From Streptomyces sp. NRRL S-455 (lineage in GTDB: Bacteria > Actinomycetota > Actinomycetes > Streptomycetales > Streptomycetaceae): a stretch of DNA of 64,000 nt. Under the pieces are notes generated by a model, which saw only the letters and a program-made list of their open reading frames with translations, was not told where the DNA came from and made no database searches. The position numbers and the translations under genes were made by a program. Shown in pieces: positions 8,400 through 16,868 of this stretch (the first letter of the stretch is position 1; every line of letters begins with the position of its first letter). The DNA is taken from positions 62,001 through 126,000 of the forward strand of contig NZ_JOCT01000008.1 in the NCBI RefSeq assembly GCF_000717875.1. The letters run 5' to 3'.

Positions 8400-9836
8400 T
8401 CAGCGGGCGAGCACGCCGAACTCGCTGCCGGTGCCGACCTGGGCGTCGACCGGGGGCTTCACGACGTGGGTGGGCGAGGCCCCGGCGACCTTGCCGCCCT
8501 TCGTGCCGACCGACCAGACCTCCGGCGTGGTCGCCGGGACCGGGATGGTGATCTCGGGCTGCTTGTCATCGTTCAGGTCTGTGGTCTTGAGCTGCGAGGG
8601 GATGCGGTACGTGCCGGCGGGGCGGGGAAGGCCGGGCGCGTTGTAGGCGTAGAACGCGGAGCCGGTGCCGGTGACACCCCTGGACGAGCCCTTCAGCACG
8701 TAGAAGCCGCCGCCACTGGTGTAGCAGTGCTCGCAGGAGGGCCTGCCCTCGCCGGGGGCGCCGGCGATCAGCTCGGCGTAGCCGTCCAGGTTGAGGTCGG
8801 CCGCGGCGACGGAAGAGCCGAAGCGGTCGCCCCGCTGCACACTGCCCGGGACGCCGGCGCTGTCCTCGGTGAACATCCGCATGGCGCGGTTCTCGTCCAC
8901 GCCGCCCGATGCGCCGTAGTTGACCCGGACCACGCCCGCGGCGACTTCGGTGTCGAGCACGGACTCCGCGTCGCCGACCGCTATGTCGCCGTAGCCGTCC
9001 TTGTCGAAGTCCGCGACGGCAACGCTGTTGCCGCCACGAACGGTGACCGGGGTGAGGCGCAGTCCGGAGGCCCCGCCGAGGAGTACCCGGCCCCGCATGC
9101 GGTCCTCGCCGAGGACGACGAGGTCGTCGACGGACCCCTTGTTGATGCGGCCCACGGCGATCCGGTCCTGCGCCCCCGTGTAGACGGGGTAGTTGCGGCC
9201 GGTGTCCACCTTCAGCGTCGAGGAGGGCGAGCCGTCCGCCTTGAAGGGGCCCCGGAAGAGGCGGAGCGAGGTGGAGTAGCCGACGACCAGGTCGGTCTTC
9301 CCGTCGCCGGTGAAGTCACCGGCCTTCAGGACCGAACCGAAGCCGGGCCTGTTCGCGGGGTCGGCCATCAGGGTGCCGCCCTTGAGGCCGGTGGGGCTCC
9401 CCCAGAGCAGACTGACCTGGTCGCCCCGCGCGCCCACGGCGAGGTCCGCATAACCGTCGGCGTTGAAGTCGCCGCTGGTGAGGACCTGCCCGAACCGCCC
9501 GCCCTGTGTCGGGTCGCCCGGCACTCCGGGGCGATTCTGGGTGACGGCCTTCAGGCCGTTCTTCTGGGCGCCGTACTTGCCGCCGTACGAGACGGTGACG
9601 TAGCCCGCGCTCCCCAGCGTCGTGGTGGCCCCCTCCGTGCCGGTGACGATCACGCTGGCGTCCGGGGAGCCGATGGCCAGGTCGTGGTAGCCGTCGCCGT
9701 TGAAGTCGTCGGAGTACCGGCTGGGCGCGGGACCCGCGGTGGCGGCCTCGGCCTGGGTGCCGGTGGAGGCCAGCAGGCCTCCGGCAAGCGTAGTGGCCGC
9801 GGCGATCGCGATGGCGTGACGGATGTGGCGTCGCAC
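8400..9836 (-). CDS. Secreted FG-GAP/VCBS repeat protein
   Basis: The 478-residue protein starts with a clear signal peptide (RRHIRHAIAIAAATTLAGGLL, cleavage near AEA-A). It then carries seven or so FG-GAP repeats, each with a DFNGDGYxDLAIG-type Asp-rich calcium loop (DFNGDGYHDLAIG, DFNADGYADLAVG, DFTGDGKTDLVVG, DFDKDGYGDIAVG, DLNLDGYAELIAG, DLNDDKQPEITI). This is an integrin-like beta-propeller, exported, probably adhesive or structural; no catalytic domain is visible. The GTG at 9836 follows AGGGG and begins the signal peptide; the open frame extends further upstream without signal character. Confidence 0.9.
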   Translation of the reverse strand: MRRHIRHAIAIAAATTLAGGLLASTGTQAEAATAGPAPSRYSDDFNGDGYHDLAIGSPDASVIVTGTEGATTTLGSAGYVTVSYGGKYGAQKNGLKAVTQNRPGVPGDPTQGGRFGQVLTSGDFNADGYADLAVGARGDQVSLLWGSPTGLKGGTLMADPANRPGFGSVLKAGDFTGDGKTDLVVGYSTSLRLFRGPFKADGSPSSTLKVDTGRNYPVYTGAQDRIAVGRINKGSVDDLVVLGEDRMRGRVLLGGASGLRLTPVTVRGGNSVAVADFDKDGYGDIAVGDAESVLDTEVAAGVVRVNYGASGGVDENRAMRMFTEDSAGVPGSVQRGDRFGSSVAAADLNLDGYAELIAGAPGEGRPSCEHCYTSGGGFYVLKGSSRGVTGTGSAFYAYNAPGLPRPAGTYRIPSQLKTTDLNDDKQPEITIPVPATTPEVWSVGTKGGKVAGASPTHVVKPPVDAQVGTGSEFGVLAR

Positions 9837-10041
9837 GTGCGTTTTTCCCCTAGGAATTCGGTCGGAAATACGCCCCTGAGACCCCTGCCGTACTGGAACG
9901 GTTGTACGTATTTCCGCGCCGCTTCGCGCCCGGCACCCTTGCCCTCGCCACCCCGTCGCCGCAGACCCTCGCGCGATGCCGTTCACCGATGCGGTGCGGC
10001 AGAAGCACTCTTCGTCCGTGCCGCCAAAGCCGAGTGACTAC

Positions 10042-10194
10042 ATGAGCACCCACCACGCCTCTGACCTGCTCGGCGGGCTGCACCTGGCGGAGTTGCCGCC
10101 GGTCTTCCCCGCGCACCGACGCTTCACCGAGTGGACCGCCGCCCGGCTCTGGGCGAAGCTGCACCGCCTCATCCTCGGCGAGCTGGGTTCACGC
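10042..10194 (+). pseudogene. N-terminal scrap of an IS5-type transposase
   Basis: About 50 residues (from MSTHHASDLL to GELGSRG) match the start of IS5/IS4-type transposases, in particular the HRRFTEWTAARLWAKLHRLILGEL helix. The catalytic domain is absent: the frame runs into unrelated sequence and no DDE residues follow. It is a decayed insertion sequence and marks the left edge of the disturbed stretch. Confidence 0.6.
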
Positions 10195-10288
10195 GGAGTT
10201 CCTGACCTGCTTCCTCCTCGCCGCCGCCGTCTACCTGCTGTCGCTGGCGATGAAGGGCCTGCCGGTGGGCACGGCTTACGCGGTGACA
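10193..10288 (+). pseudogene. Fragment of a small multidrug resistance (SMR) transporter
   Basis: In a different frame from the transposase scrap, about 30 residues reading HAEFLTCFLLAAAVYLLSLA followed by MKGLPVGTAYAV match the second and third transmembrane helices of SugE/EmrE-type exporters, where the sequence normally continues WxGIG. Here it breaks off into TPKTW and a stop. The N-terminal Glu helix and the fourth helix are missing, so it cannot encode a transporter. It abuts the transposase piece, so the two were joined by deletion or recombination. Confidence 0.6.
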
Positions 10289-10869
10289 CCGAAGACCTGG
10301 AGGAGCTGAACCTTCTCGCCGCCCAGTTGACGAGCGCATTGCGGGACGTGCTGCGCGTCGACCTGCGGCTTCGATACCCGGTACGGCCGCTGGAAGCTCG
10401 CCGCGGGACACCCCAGTGACCGTCGCTGGCTCCTGCGTTCGGCACGACTGTGGCACGCACTCAGTCGGCGACAGTCAGTCACGCCGGGGATGTGTCCGCT
10501 CCGCGAGGGCGCATGTGAGTCCGTAGCTCCGGGCTTCGCTGGGAGCCGGGTTAGCAGGTGGCGTGTGAAGCGGCTCCAGGGCACGCGCCGCACCCCGCGG
10601 TCAGTCCGGATTGCCAGCCGCGTTTTGACAGTGGTGTAGCTGCTGCCGCTGGACTTCTGAACTGCAGCCGTACCTGCTGGCCGGCGTAGTCGACTGGTAC
10701 CTTCGGCCCCTCCATCTCGTTAATTGATTTGACGTTGCCAGCCGATCGACGTACATCTGCTGCGAGTGAGAGGCTTCTTGCGACCAAAGTTGAGAGCCAT
10801 GCCTTCGCCGTGCGTGCCGATTGGTCTCGTGCACGCCACGATATGAGACCCGCCGCTCTTGGAGGATGC
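10289..10869. other. Non-coding or decayed stretch before the amidohydrolase
   Basis: About 580 bases with no frame that resembles a known protein. Composition drifts from high GC to about 55% GC by 10700, indicating a junction with foreign DNA. Short frames exist on both strands but have no ribosome-binding sites or codon bias. The amidohydrolase promoter probably lies in the AT-richer 10700-10860 part; no convincing -35/-10 pair was identified. Confidence 0.4.
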
Positions 10870-12552
10870 ATGCGCAGGTCGGCTGCAGATCTTGTTCTGA
10901 CTGGAGCTCGGGTCCGCCTCGGTCGGGATCACTGGGCCAGGACTGTAGCTGTCAGCGGAGGAAGAATTTCCGCAGTCGGGAACGACCTTTACAGCGTTCG
11001 CGATCTGATCGGACCTCATACACGGGTAATCGAGTCACCCGGAGCGTTGGTTGTCCCAGGATTTCAAGACAGTCACGTACACGCGCCCTTCGCGGGCCTT
11101 GATAGACGACGCCTGTCTCTTCATGACGTGAAGGGGCGATCAGCCTACCTTGAGGCGATCGCCACCTACGCCCATCAACATAGTTCCAATGCGTGGATTG
11201 TTGGTGGTGGTTGGGCGGCAGAGTACTTTACCAATGGCTGTCCACGGAAGGAGGACTTGGACAGTGTCGTACCGGACCGGCCGGTGTTCCTGTTCAATGG
11301 TGATCTGCACGGAGCATGGCTCAACTCCCGGGCACTAGAGATAGTTGGTATCACGAAGCACACCCCGGACCCTGTCGACGGCCGTATCGAACGTGATCCG
11401 ATTACCGGAGACCCATCGGGGACTTTGCAGGAAGGAGCGGCATACTGGGTCAACGACCACTTTGTTCCGCAGCCAGCGCAAGAGGAGTGGGAAGCAGCAA
11501 TTCTTGAGGCTCAGCATTACCTGCATTCTCTTGGTGTTACTGGCTGGCAGGACGCCTGGGTAACCTCCGCCACCCAAACCGCCTATGAGTCACTCGCCCG
11601 TCAAGGTCGATTGACAGCCCGAGTTGTTGGCGCACTCTGGTGGGACAGGAACCGGGGAATGGAACAGCTCCCTGAATTACTGGAGCGCAGGGAACGTGGG
11701 CTCGCTGTTGTCTCACCCACGGCACACTTGGGCTCGGGATTTCTGCCCACCTCAGTAAAAATCATGACGGACGGTGTGCTGGAGAACTTTACTGGAGCTC
11801 TGCTGGAGCCGTACTGTGACGGGTGTGGTGGCCATAGTGACCAGCGCGGCGTCACTTATCTAGATCGAGATCTATTGGCTGCCGCCGTCACGGAACTCGA
11901 TGCTCAAGGATTCCAGGTGCACTTTCATGCGATTGGGGATCGGGCAGTACGAGAAAGTCTCGATGCCGTTTCCCGCGCCCGCTCCTTGAACGGCGATAGT
12001 GATCGACGCCACCATATAGCCCACGTGCAGGTCGTTCAGCCAGACGACGTCGTTCGATTCGGCGAATTGAGTGTTGTCGCCAATTGTCAGGCGTTTTGGG
12101 CGCAGAGTGCAAGCGAAAGAGACGATCTAACAATCCCCTTCCTTGGGGCGGATCGGGCTAGGCTGCAGTTTCCGTTCGCGGCGTTGCTCGCCTCAGGAAC
12201 TCGCCTCGCCATGGGGAGCGACTGGGCAGTGACCACAGCGGACCCCTTGGAGCAACTTGAGGTTGCTGTCACGAGAACATCGCCCCAGGACCGGGACCAC
12301 CCCCCATTTCTCCCCGAACAACGCATTAGCCTGGATGATGCCCTGGACGCATTCACCGCTGGTTCTGCGTATGTTAACCACGACGATCAGGGTGGCCGTA
12401 TTGCGGTGGGGAGCCGTGCCGATCTTGTTCTGCTGGACACCGACATTTTCGCCCCAGGGTTCGTCACGGACCATGCGGCACCCATTGCAGATGCTCGTGT
12501 GCGACTCACAGTGGCCGGCGGGTCAGTCGTCTACGACGCCGAAAGCTGCTAA
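10870..12552 (+). CDS. YtcJ-type metal-dependent amidohydrolase
   Basis: The 560-residue protein belongs to amidohydrolase family 3 (YtcJ group). It has VVPGFQDSHVHA with the metal-binding HxH near residue 65, VHFHAIGDRAV and HHIAHVQVV with further metal-binding histidines, and MGSDWAVTTADPLEQL with the catalytic aspartate. It would hydrolyse an amide, imine or related C-N bond; the substrate is unknown. ATG 10870 has GGAGG four bases upstream. GC is about 55% in sampled lines and codon use differs from the flanks, indicating horizontal acquisition. It converges with the next small gene, stops 4 bp apart. Confidence 0.88.
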   Translation: MRRSAADLVLTGARVRLGRDHWARTVAVSGGRISAVGNDLYSVRDLIGPHTRVIESPGALVVPGFQDSHVHAPFAGLDRRRLSLHDVKGRSAYLEAIATYAHQHSSNAWIVGGGWAAEYFTNGCPRKEDLDSVVPDRPVFLFNGDLHGAWLNSRALEIVGITKHTPDPVDGRIERDPITGDPSGTLQEGAAYWVNDHFVPQPAQEEWEAAILEAQHYLHSLGVTGWQDAWVTSATQTAYESLARQGRLTARVVGALWWDRNRGMEQLPELLERRERGLAVVSPTAHLGSGFLPTSVKIMTDGVLENFTGALLEPYCDGCGGHSDQRGVTYLDRDLLAAAVTELDAQGFQVHFHAIGDRAVRESLDAVSRARSLNGDSDRRHHIAHVQVVQPDDVVRFGELSVVANCQAFWAQSASERDDLTIPFLGADRARLQFPFAALLASGTRLAMGSDWAVTTADPLEQLEVAVTRTSPQDRDHPPFLPEQRISLDDALDAFTAGSAYVNHDDQGGRIAVGSRADLVLLDTDIFAPGFVTDHAAPIADARVRLTVAGGSVVYDAESC

Positions 12553-12555
12553 TAA

Positions 12556-13032
12556 TCAACGCTGCGGCACAGTCGCTGGCGGCGACGGTTCCGGAAGATG
12601 CGGTGTCAGTGTTGGCCACCAGGATGGGTGATCGAGCACAACCTGTCGAATAGCGGGAGACGTTGCGATCATTCCGGCTACGTAATGATCCCAGCAGTCG
12701 TACTCACTCGTTCCCGGAGCCAGTGATTTTATCATGAGGCCATAGTCGAGAGCATCGGCAAACATGTGTGCCAAAGTCAAAACCTGTTCCCTCTCCTCCC
12801 CAGGGCCCGGCATGGCAGCACCGTGAAAGAAGTACTGATTGAGCTGTGGATGCTGGAAGATGAGCGTACCGATGTTGTGGAGTCTTTCAACGCTATTGTT
12901 GATGGCTGATGCGGCTGCGATTCCGTTGGTTATGGCTGTTTGCTGCGTTAGTTGGCGAATTTGCCAGGCAGAAAACAAAATCGAGAACACTGCGGCTGCG
13001 GAAGCTATAATGCCGAAGATCAGAGTGCTCAA
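12556..13032 (-). CDS. Small membrane-anchored protein of unknown function
   Basis: The 158-residue protein has one N-terminal transmembrane helix (LIFGIIASAAAVFSILFSAW) followed by a soluble, mostly helical domain containing NNSVERLHNIGTLIFQHPQLNQYF and a Trp-rich end. This topology resembles DUF4760-like proteins, but the match is only by shape. The start must be TTG 13032: an in-frame stop lies just upstream and AGGGG sits five bases before it. It shares the low GC of the neighbouring amidohydrolase and probably arrived with it. Confidence 0.6.
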   Translation of the reverse strand: MSTLIFGIIASAAAVFSILFSAWQIRQLTQQTAITNGIAAASAINNSVERLHNIGTLIFQHPQLNQYFFHGAAMPGPGEEREQVLTLAHMFADALDYGLMIKSLAPGTSEYDCWDHYVAGMIATSPAIRQVVLDHPSWWPTLTPHLPEPSPPATVPQR

Positions 13033-13429
13033 GATCCCCCCTCATGACGCGAAATGCACGTATGAGCCTTCCCTGATCGGCTGACTTCAAATCCCGCCTG
13101 GGCCATCGACGTGGGTTGGTGAATGCACAGCTACATCAAACGATGCAGAAGAATCGGAGGCCACTGAGTCATCTCGTTGGATGTGACGCTGCCTGAATCT
13201 CTTCCTGCCGCAAGCGTGAACACAGGTTTCGGTACCCGAGTCCGCAGTCGTATACGTATTGCACACTGGTGCCCCGCACGCCGGAACTCTGACTGCGGCG
13301 CTGACACGGGCAGGCATCTGTCGGTGGCTGCAAGAGGTGCTAACCGCAGAGCTGAACGCGCCAGTTTTCACCGTGACTCCCCGTTGTTCCCCGCTGGATC
13401 TGGGTCGTCAAGATTCCGACCGACCGCGC
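13033..13429. other. Gene-poor stretch between the low-GC pair and the MerR gene
   Basis: About 400 bases with no supportable gene. The frame around 13259-13410 (starting HTGAPHAGTLTAALTRAG) looks coding-like but has no start signal or known family. It is open into the MerR antisense strand, so I treat it as a fragment or shadow. Confidence 0.35.
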
Positions 13430-13807
13430 CTACGGGTGCGTGTCCGTGATCGCGATGACCTCGTCGAGGCGGTCCAGGGCAGCCTGCAAGTCGTCGACCT
13501 TGGCCTGGATGCGGTCCCGCTCGGCGCGCAGCATGGCTCGTTGCTCGGCGTCGGTGTGCCCGGAGTCCCAGCACGGAAGGAGTTCCGTGATCCTTCGGCT
13601 GGTCAGGCCAGCGGCGAACATCTGCTGGAAGAAACGGACCAGGGCTACGGCGTCCTGCCGGTAGAGGCGCTGGCCGGATGGGCTGCGCTCCGCGATAAGC
13701 AGCCCCTGCTGCTCGTAGTAGCGCACGGCGCGTACCGAGACGCCGGCACCCCGCGCCACCTCGCCGATGCGGATCAGCCGCTCGCCCGCGGCCTCTGTGA
13801 CGGTCAT
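13430..13807 (-). CDS. MerR-family transcriptional regulator
   Basis: The 125-residue protein has an N-terminal winged helix-turn-helix (RIGEVARGAGVSVRAVRYYEQQGLL, residues about 12-37) and a C-terminal coiled coil (MLRAERDRIQAKVDDLQAALDRL). The first half is close to the soxR/cueR-like redox or drug-sensing group but no Cys cluster typical of SoxR is present, so it likely senses a small organic molecule. ATG 13807 has AGAGGA upstream; ATG 13822 would overlap that site. It is divergent from the dehydrogenase, which it probably controls through the palindrome between them. Confidence 0.92.
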   Translation of the reverse strand: MTVTEAAGERLIRIGEVARGAGVSVRAVRYYEQQGLLIAERSPSGQRLYRQDAVALVRFFQQMFAAGLTSRRITELLPCWDSGHTDAEQRAMLRAERDRIQAKVDDLQAALDRLDEVIAITDTHP

Positions 13808-13843
13808 GGTGATTCCTCTCACCCCGGCCTTGGTGACCAGCGC

Positions 13844-13872
13844 TTGCCTCTGACGTCAGCGTCAGGTTTTAG
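13844..13872 (+). promoter_or_regulatory. MerR-type operator and promoter of the dehydrogenase gene
   Basis: A -35 candidate TTGCCT (13844-13849) and a -10 candidate TTTTAG (13867-13872) flank the palindrome CTGACG-TCAG-CGTCAG (13850-13865), so the operator fills the spacer as in MerR-controlled promoters. Predicted transcription would begin within a few bases of the ATG at 13883, and no ribosome-binding site precedes it, so the mRNA is probably leaderless. Confidence 0.65.
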
Positions 13873-13882
13873 CGTACCGGGC

Positions 13883-14611
13883 ATGGACATCACCAACTCA
13901 GTTGCCCTTGTCACCGGAGCCAACCGCGGCCTGGGCCGCGCTTTCGCCCAGCGCCTGCTCGAAAGGGGCGCCCGCAAGGTCTACGCGACGGCTCGCCGGC
14001 CCGAGACCGTGGACCTGCCCGGGGTCGACGTGCTGCCCCTCGACATCGCCGATCCCGCATCCGTGAGGGCCGCAGCCGAGGCCGCCCCGGATGTCTCGCT
14101 GCTCATCAACAACGCGGGGATCCAGACGGGGACCGACCTGGTGACCGGTTCACTGGACGCGGTACGGCACGAGCTGGAGACCAACATGTTCGGCCACTTG
14201 GGAATGATCAGGGAGTTCGCGCCGGCGCTCGCCAGGAACGGCGGGGGCGCGATCGTCGACGTCCTCTCCGCCATGTCGTGGTTCGGGGGCAAGGGCGCCA
14301 ATGCCTACCACCTGACCAAGGCAGCCGCCTGGGCCATGACCAACGGCGTCCGCCTGGAACTCGCCGAGCAGGGCACACTCGTGACAGCGGTGCACCTCGG
14401 CCTGGCCGACACCGACATGGCCGCGGGCTGGCCCGTGGCCAAGATCGCGCCGTCGGACCTGGCCGACGCGGCGCTCGACGGTGTCGAGGCGGGCTCCGCC
14501 GAGGTCCTCGCCGACCAGTGGAGTCGGGACGTCAAGTCCCGGCTGCCGCTGAGGCCGGAAGAATTCAACGCCGCGATGGACCGCGCCCTGGCGGCGCTAA
14601 CGGCGGCATGA
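13883..14611 (+). CDS. Short-chain dehydrogenase/reductase
   Basis: The 242-residue protein is a classical SDR: the nucleotide-binding TGANRGLG near residues 11-18, LLINNAGIQ, and an active-site serine/YxxxK region reading LSAMSWFGGKGANAYHLTKAA. It would oxidise or reduce a carbonyl/alcohol using NAD(P). The start at ATG 13883 is fixed by the Rossmann motif; there is no ribosome-binding site, consistent with a leaderless transcript. The divergent MerR regulator suggests that it detoxifies or processes a small molecule that the regulator senses. Confidence 0.92.
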   Translation: MDITNSVALVTGANRGLGRAFAQRLLERGARKVYATARRPETVDLPGVDVLPLDIADPASVRAAAEAAPDVSLLINNAGIQTGTDLVTGSLDAVRHELETNMFGHLGMIREFAPALARNGGGAIVDVLSAMSWFGGKGANAYHLTKAAAWAMTNGVRLELAEQGTLVTAVHLGLADTDMAAGWPVAKIAPSDLADAALDGVEAGSAEVLADQWSRDVKSRLPLRPEEFNAAMDRALAALTAA

Positions 14612-14820
14612 GGCCCCTCGGGACGCACTGACTTCGGTCGGTTGCTTCCGAGCTCAGTCAGTTAATACTCCATCCGCAGTTGTGGATCTTCATGCTGTGG
14701 CCTCGCGTCGGCGGTAGTGGCAGTCGCGGACGCGGGCCTGGTGTCGACGACGCCATAGGGACCAGTGCAGGCGATGGTCGCGTTGGTCGTTCGGGGATGC
14801 GGCGGGCGGAGCGAATAACA
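14612..14820. other. Short spacer before the left attachment site
   Basis: No gene is seen. The segment around 14653-14700 (AGCTCAGT...CCGCAGTTGTGG) resembles the sequence upstream of the IS701-type transposase at 25448-25475, so it may be an IS end remnant, but the match is short and imperfect. Confidence 0.35.
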
Positions 14821-14915
14821 AAACGCCCTGGAGGGGAGATCCCCTCTGGGGCGTTTTGGCTGGTAGGAGGTGGCGCCCCCGGCAGGACTCGAACCTGCGG
14901 CCAAGCGCTTAGAAG
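14821..14915. repeat. Left attachment site: displaced 3' half of tRNA-Arg(UCU)
   Basis: These 95 bases are identical to 26912-27006. They comprise the tRNA terminator hairpin and the tRNA-Arg 3' half (14874-14915 on the minus strand), ending inside the anticodon loop. Beyond 14915 the copy diverges from the real tRNA, so this is the displaced 3' end left when an element integrated at the anticodon-loop crossover, i.e. attL. The right-hand copy keeps the complete tRNA. Confidence 0.92.
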
Positions 14916-15369
14916 ATGCGGGCAAGGCTTGGTGGGTCAACCCGATCGGCCTATGTCGGCACCATGCGGAGCTGCTGAGTGTCGCTGTCGTCCGCCGTCG
15001 TTGCCGTCAGCGCTGCCGTCACTGCCGTCAGCGGCACTGCCCTGTGACCACCGCATTAGGAGTGGGGTCGAATCTCTGATGGGTGGTGCTCGGTTGTGCC
15101 GCGTGGTGCCATTCGGCCTGATCAGCGCCGCGTGGTACGGCCGGCCCATCCAGGTCAGGACGGCTCCTGTTGCGCAGTCCGCTCACGCGCCGCTCACGCA
15201 TACGGCAACCGTGGGGGTGTCCAATGGCGAACCATGCTGGGGCGCGGAAGGCTGATCGTCTCCCGTGGGTGCACTGGGGGAAGCACCTCCCCAAGCCTTT
15301 AACTAACTCCAATGTTGCTAACTGTGATGTTAGTATCTGCGGGGTACGTGGCACTGGGGAGGCGGCGGC
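14916..15369. other. Inner left arm of the element with integrase-arm-like repeats
   Basis: About 450 bases without a supportable gene. At 15000-15033 the motif GTTGCCGTCAGCG is followed by two related copies (GCTGCCGTCA, CTGCCGTCAGCG). The same 13-mer recurs at 26882-26894 next to the right attachment site. This is what two arms of an ancestral attP, separated by integration, would look like. The AT-richer 15295-15340 stretch contains the promoter of the next gene. Confidence 0.6.
15318..15336 (+). promoter_or_regulatory. Putative -10 box and small palindrome of the ATPase gene
   Basis: CTAAC (15318-15322) and GTTAG (15329-15333) form an inverted repeat overlapping a -10-like TAGTAT (15331-15336), in an AT-rich island within GC-rich DNA. 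No good -35 is seen at 17 bp, which suggests an activator or a repressor-operator arrangement. The ATG at 15370 would have a leader of about 27 bases. Confidence 0.4.
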
Positions 15370-16788
15370 ATGGCAGATTTCGTGGGCAGGCGGCACGAGC
15401 TCGAGACGCTGGATCGCGAGCTGGGCAAGGTGACGGCCGGGGCCGGTGGGGAGCGGCCCGGGCGGTGCGTGATGCTTCGAGGGCGCCGCCGGGTGGGTAA
15501 GTCGCGGTTGGTGGAGCGGTTCGCCGAGAGGTCCGGTGTGCCGTTCCTCTTCTATGCCGCCACAGGGGCGTCGCCGGGGGCGGACCTGGAGCGGCTCAGC
15601 CAGGATGCGCAGTCGTCCAGCCTTCCGCTGGCGAATCTGCTGTCCGCGGCCCGCCCGGCGAGTTGGGACGCGGCCTTCGACGTACTGGCGGCGGCACTGC
15701 CGCACGACCGGGCGAGCGTGGTGGTCATGGACGAGGTGCCCTACTTGATGGATGCGGAGGGCGCCTTCGAGGGCATGCTCCAGCGGGCCTGGGACCGAGT
15801 GCTGGAGAAGAAGCCGGTTCTGCTGGTTCTCATCGGTTCCGACCTGTCGATGATGGAGGCGCTGAACAGCTATGGACGCCCGTTCCATCAGCGCGGACGG
15901 GAGATGGTGCTGGGTCCGCTCAACCCGGCGGAGGTGGGCGAGATGCTCGGCCTCGATCCTGCCTCGGCCTTCGATGCGGCCTTGATCACCGGTGGACTGC
16001 CTCTGATCTGTGCGGAGTGGACGCACGGCGCCGGGATGTGGGATTTCCTGCAGGTGGCGCTCAGCGATCCGGTCTCGGCCTTGCTGGTGTCGGCGGAGCG
16101 CTCGCTTGCTGCGGAGTTCCCTCAGCAGGTCCAGGCCCGCACCGTCCTCTCGGCGATCGGCAGCGGTGAGCGGACTTTCTCCAATATCGCCCGCGCCGCC
16201 GGCGGCATCGGGGCGACCCCGCTACAGCGGTCACTGGGGATCCTCGCGGACAAGCGGGTGATCGCGGCGGAGCTTCCCGTGTCCACGCGGCCTTCGAAGG
16301 ATCGTCGCTACCGGGTCGCGGATCCCTACCTCCGCTTCTGGCTGAAGCTCCTGGGCCCGGCGATGGAGGAGATCGAGCGGGGCCGGGGTGACCTGACACT
16401 GCAGCGCATCCGTGAAAACTGGACCAGCTGGCGTGGCAGGGCCATTGAGCCTCTGGTGCGCGAGGCTCTGGCACGGCTGCTTCCCGATGCGAGCCTCCCG
16501 GCTGCCCCCGCCATCGGCGGTTACTGGACCCGTACCAACGATGTGGAGATCGACGTCGTGGGAGCGGATCGCGCGCCGATCGCCAAGGAGCTGTTGTTCG
16601 TCGGCTCGGTGAAGTGGCTGGAGAACTCCCCCTTCGACCGGCACGATCTGGCGGCGCTGCACCGGCACCGCGCCGCGCTCACACCTGCTCCCGTGCCTGT
16701 GATCGCCATCTCGCGCAGCGGGACCGACTGCGCGGGGCTCGACGCTGCGTACGGCCCGGCGGAACTCCTCGCGGCGTGGTCCTCCTGA
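15370..16788 (+). CDS. Archaeal-type AAA+ ATPase with DUF234-like C-terminal domain
   Basis: The 472-residue protein starts with FVGRRHELETLD and a P-loop LRGRRRVGKSRLVERF (residues about 38-53), then a Walker B-like SVVVMDEVPYLM near 117-128, and a winged-helix and restriction-endonuclease-like C-terminus (PYLRFW... and NDVEIDVVGAD, ELLFVGSVKW). This is the ATPase_2 plus DUF234 architecture common in archaea and sporadic in bacteria, often on mobile elements; its biological role is poorly known. The C-terminal E-I-D-V/E/K set looks like a PD-(D/E)XK core. RBS GGGGAGG precedes ATG 15370. It is the first gene inside the element. Confidence 0.85.
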   Translation: MADFVGRRHELETLDRELGKVTAGAGGERPGRCVMLRGRRRVGKSRLVERFAERSGVPFLFYAATGASPGADLERLSQDAQSSSLPLANLLSAARPASWDAAFDVLAAALPHDRASVVVMDEVPYLMDAEGAFEGMLQRAWDRVLEKKPVLLVLIGSDLSMMEALNSYGRPFHQRGREMVLGPLNPAEVGEMLGLDPASAFDAALITGGLPLICAEWTHGAGMWDFLQVALSDPVSALLVSAERSLAAEFPQQVQARTVLSAIGSGERTFSNIARAAGGIGATPLQRSLGILADKRVIAAELPVSTRPSKDRRYRVADPYLRFWLKLLGPAMEEIERGRGDLTLQRIRENWTSWRGRAIEPLVREALARLLPDASLPAAPAIGGYWTRTNDVEIDVVGADRAPIAKELLFVGSVKWLENSPFDRHDLAALHRHRAALTPAPVPVIAISRSGTDCAGLDAAYGPAELLAAWSS

Positions 16789-16868
16789 GCATGCTGGAAT
16801 CCGTGTGGGCGCCAGGTGTCCATGGCCTGCTGCGGCGGCCGGCGTCGGAACTGCGGGCGGCGCTGCGG

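Noticed and set aside
13259..13883. A long plus-strand frame running into the dehydrogenase
   Set aside because: It is antisense to the MerR gene. The dehydrogenase N-terminus and promoter fix its start at 13883.
14680..15255. Frames around the left attachment site as a gene
   Set aside because: They read through the tRNA scar and terminator, without start signals or known families.
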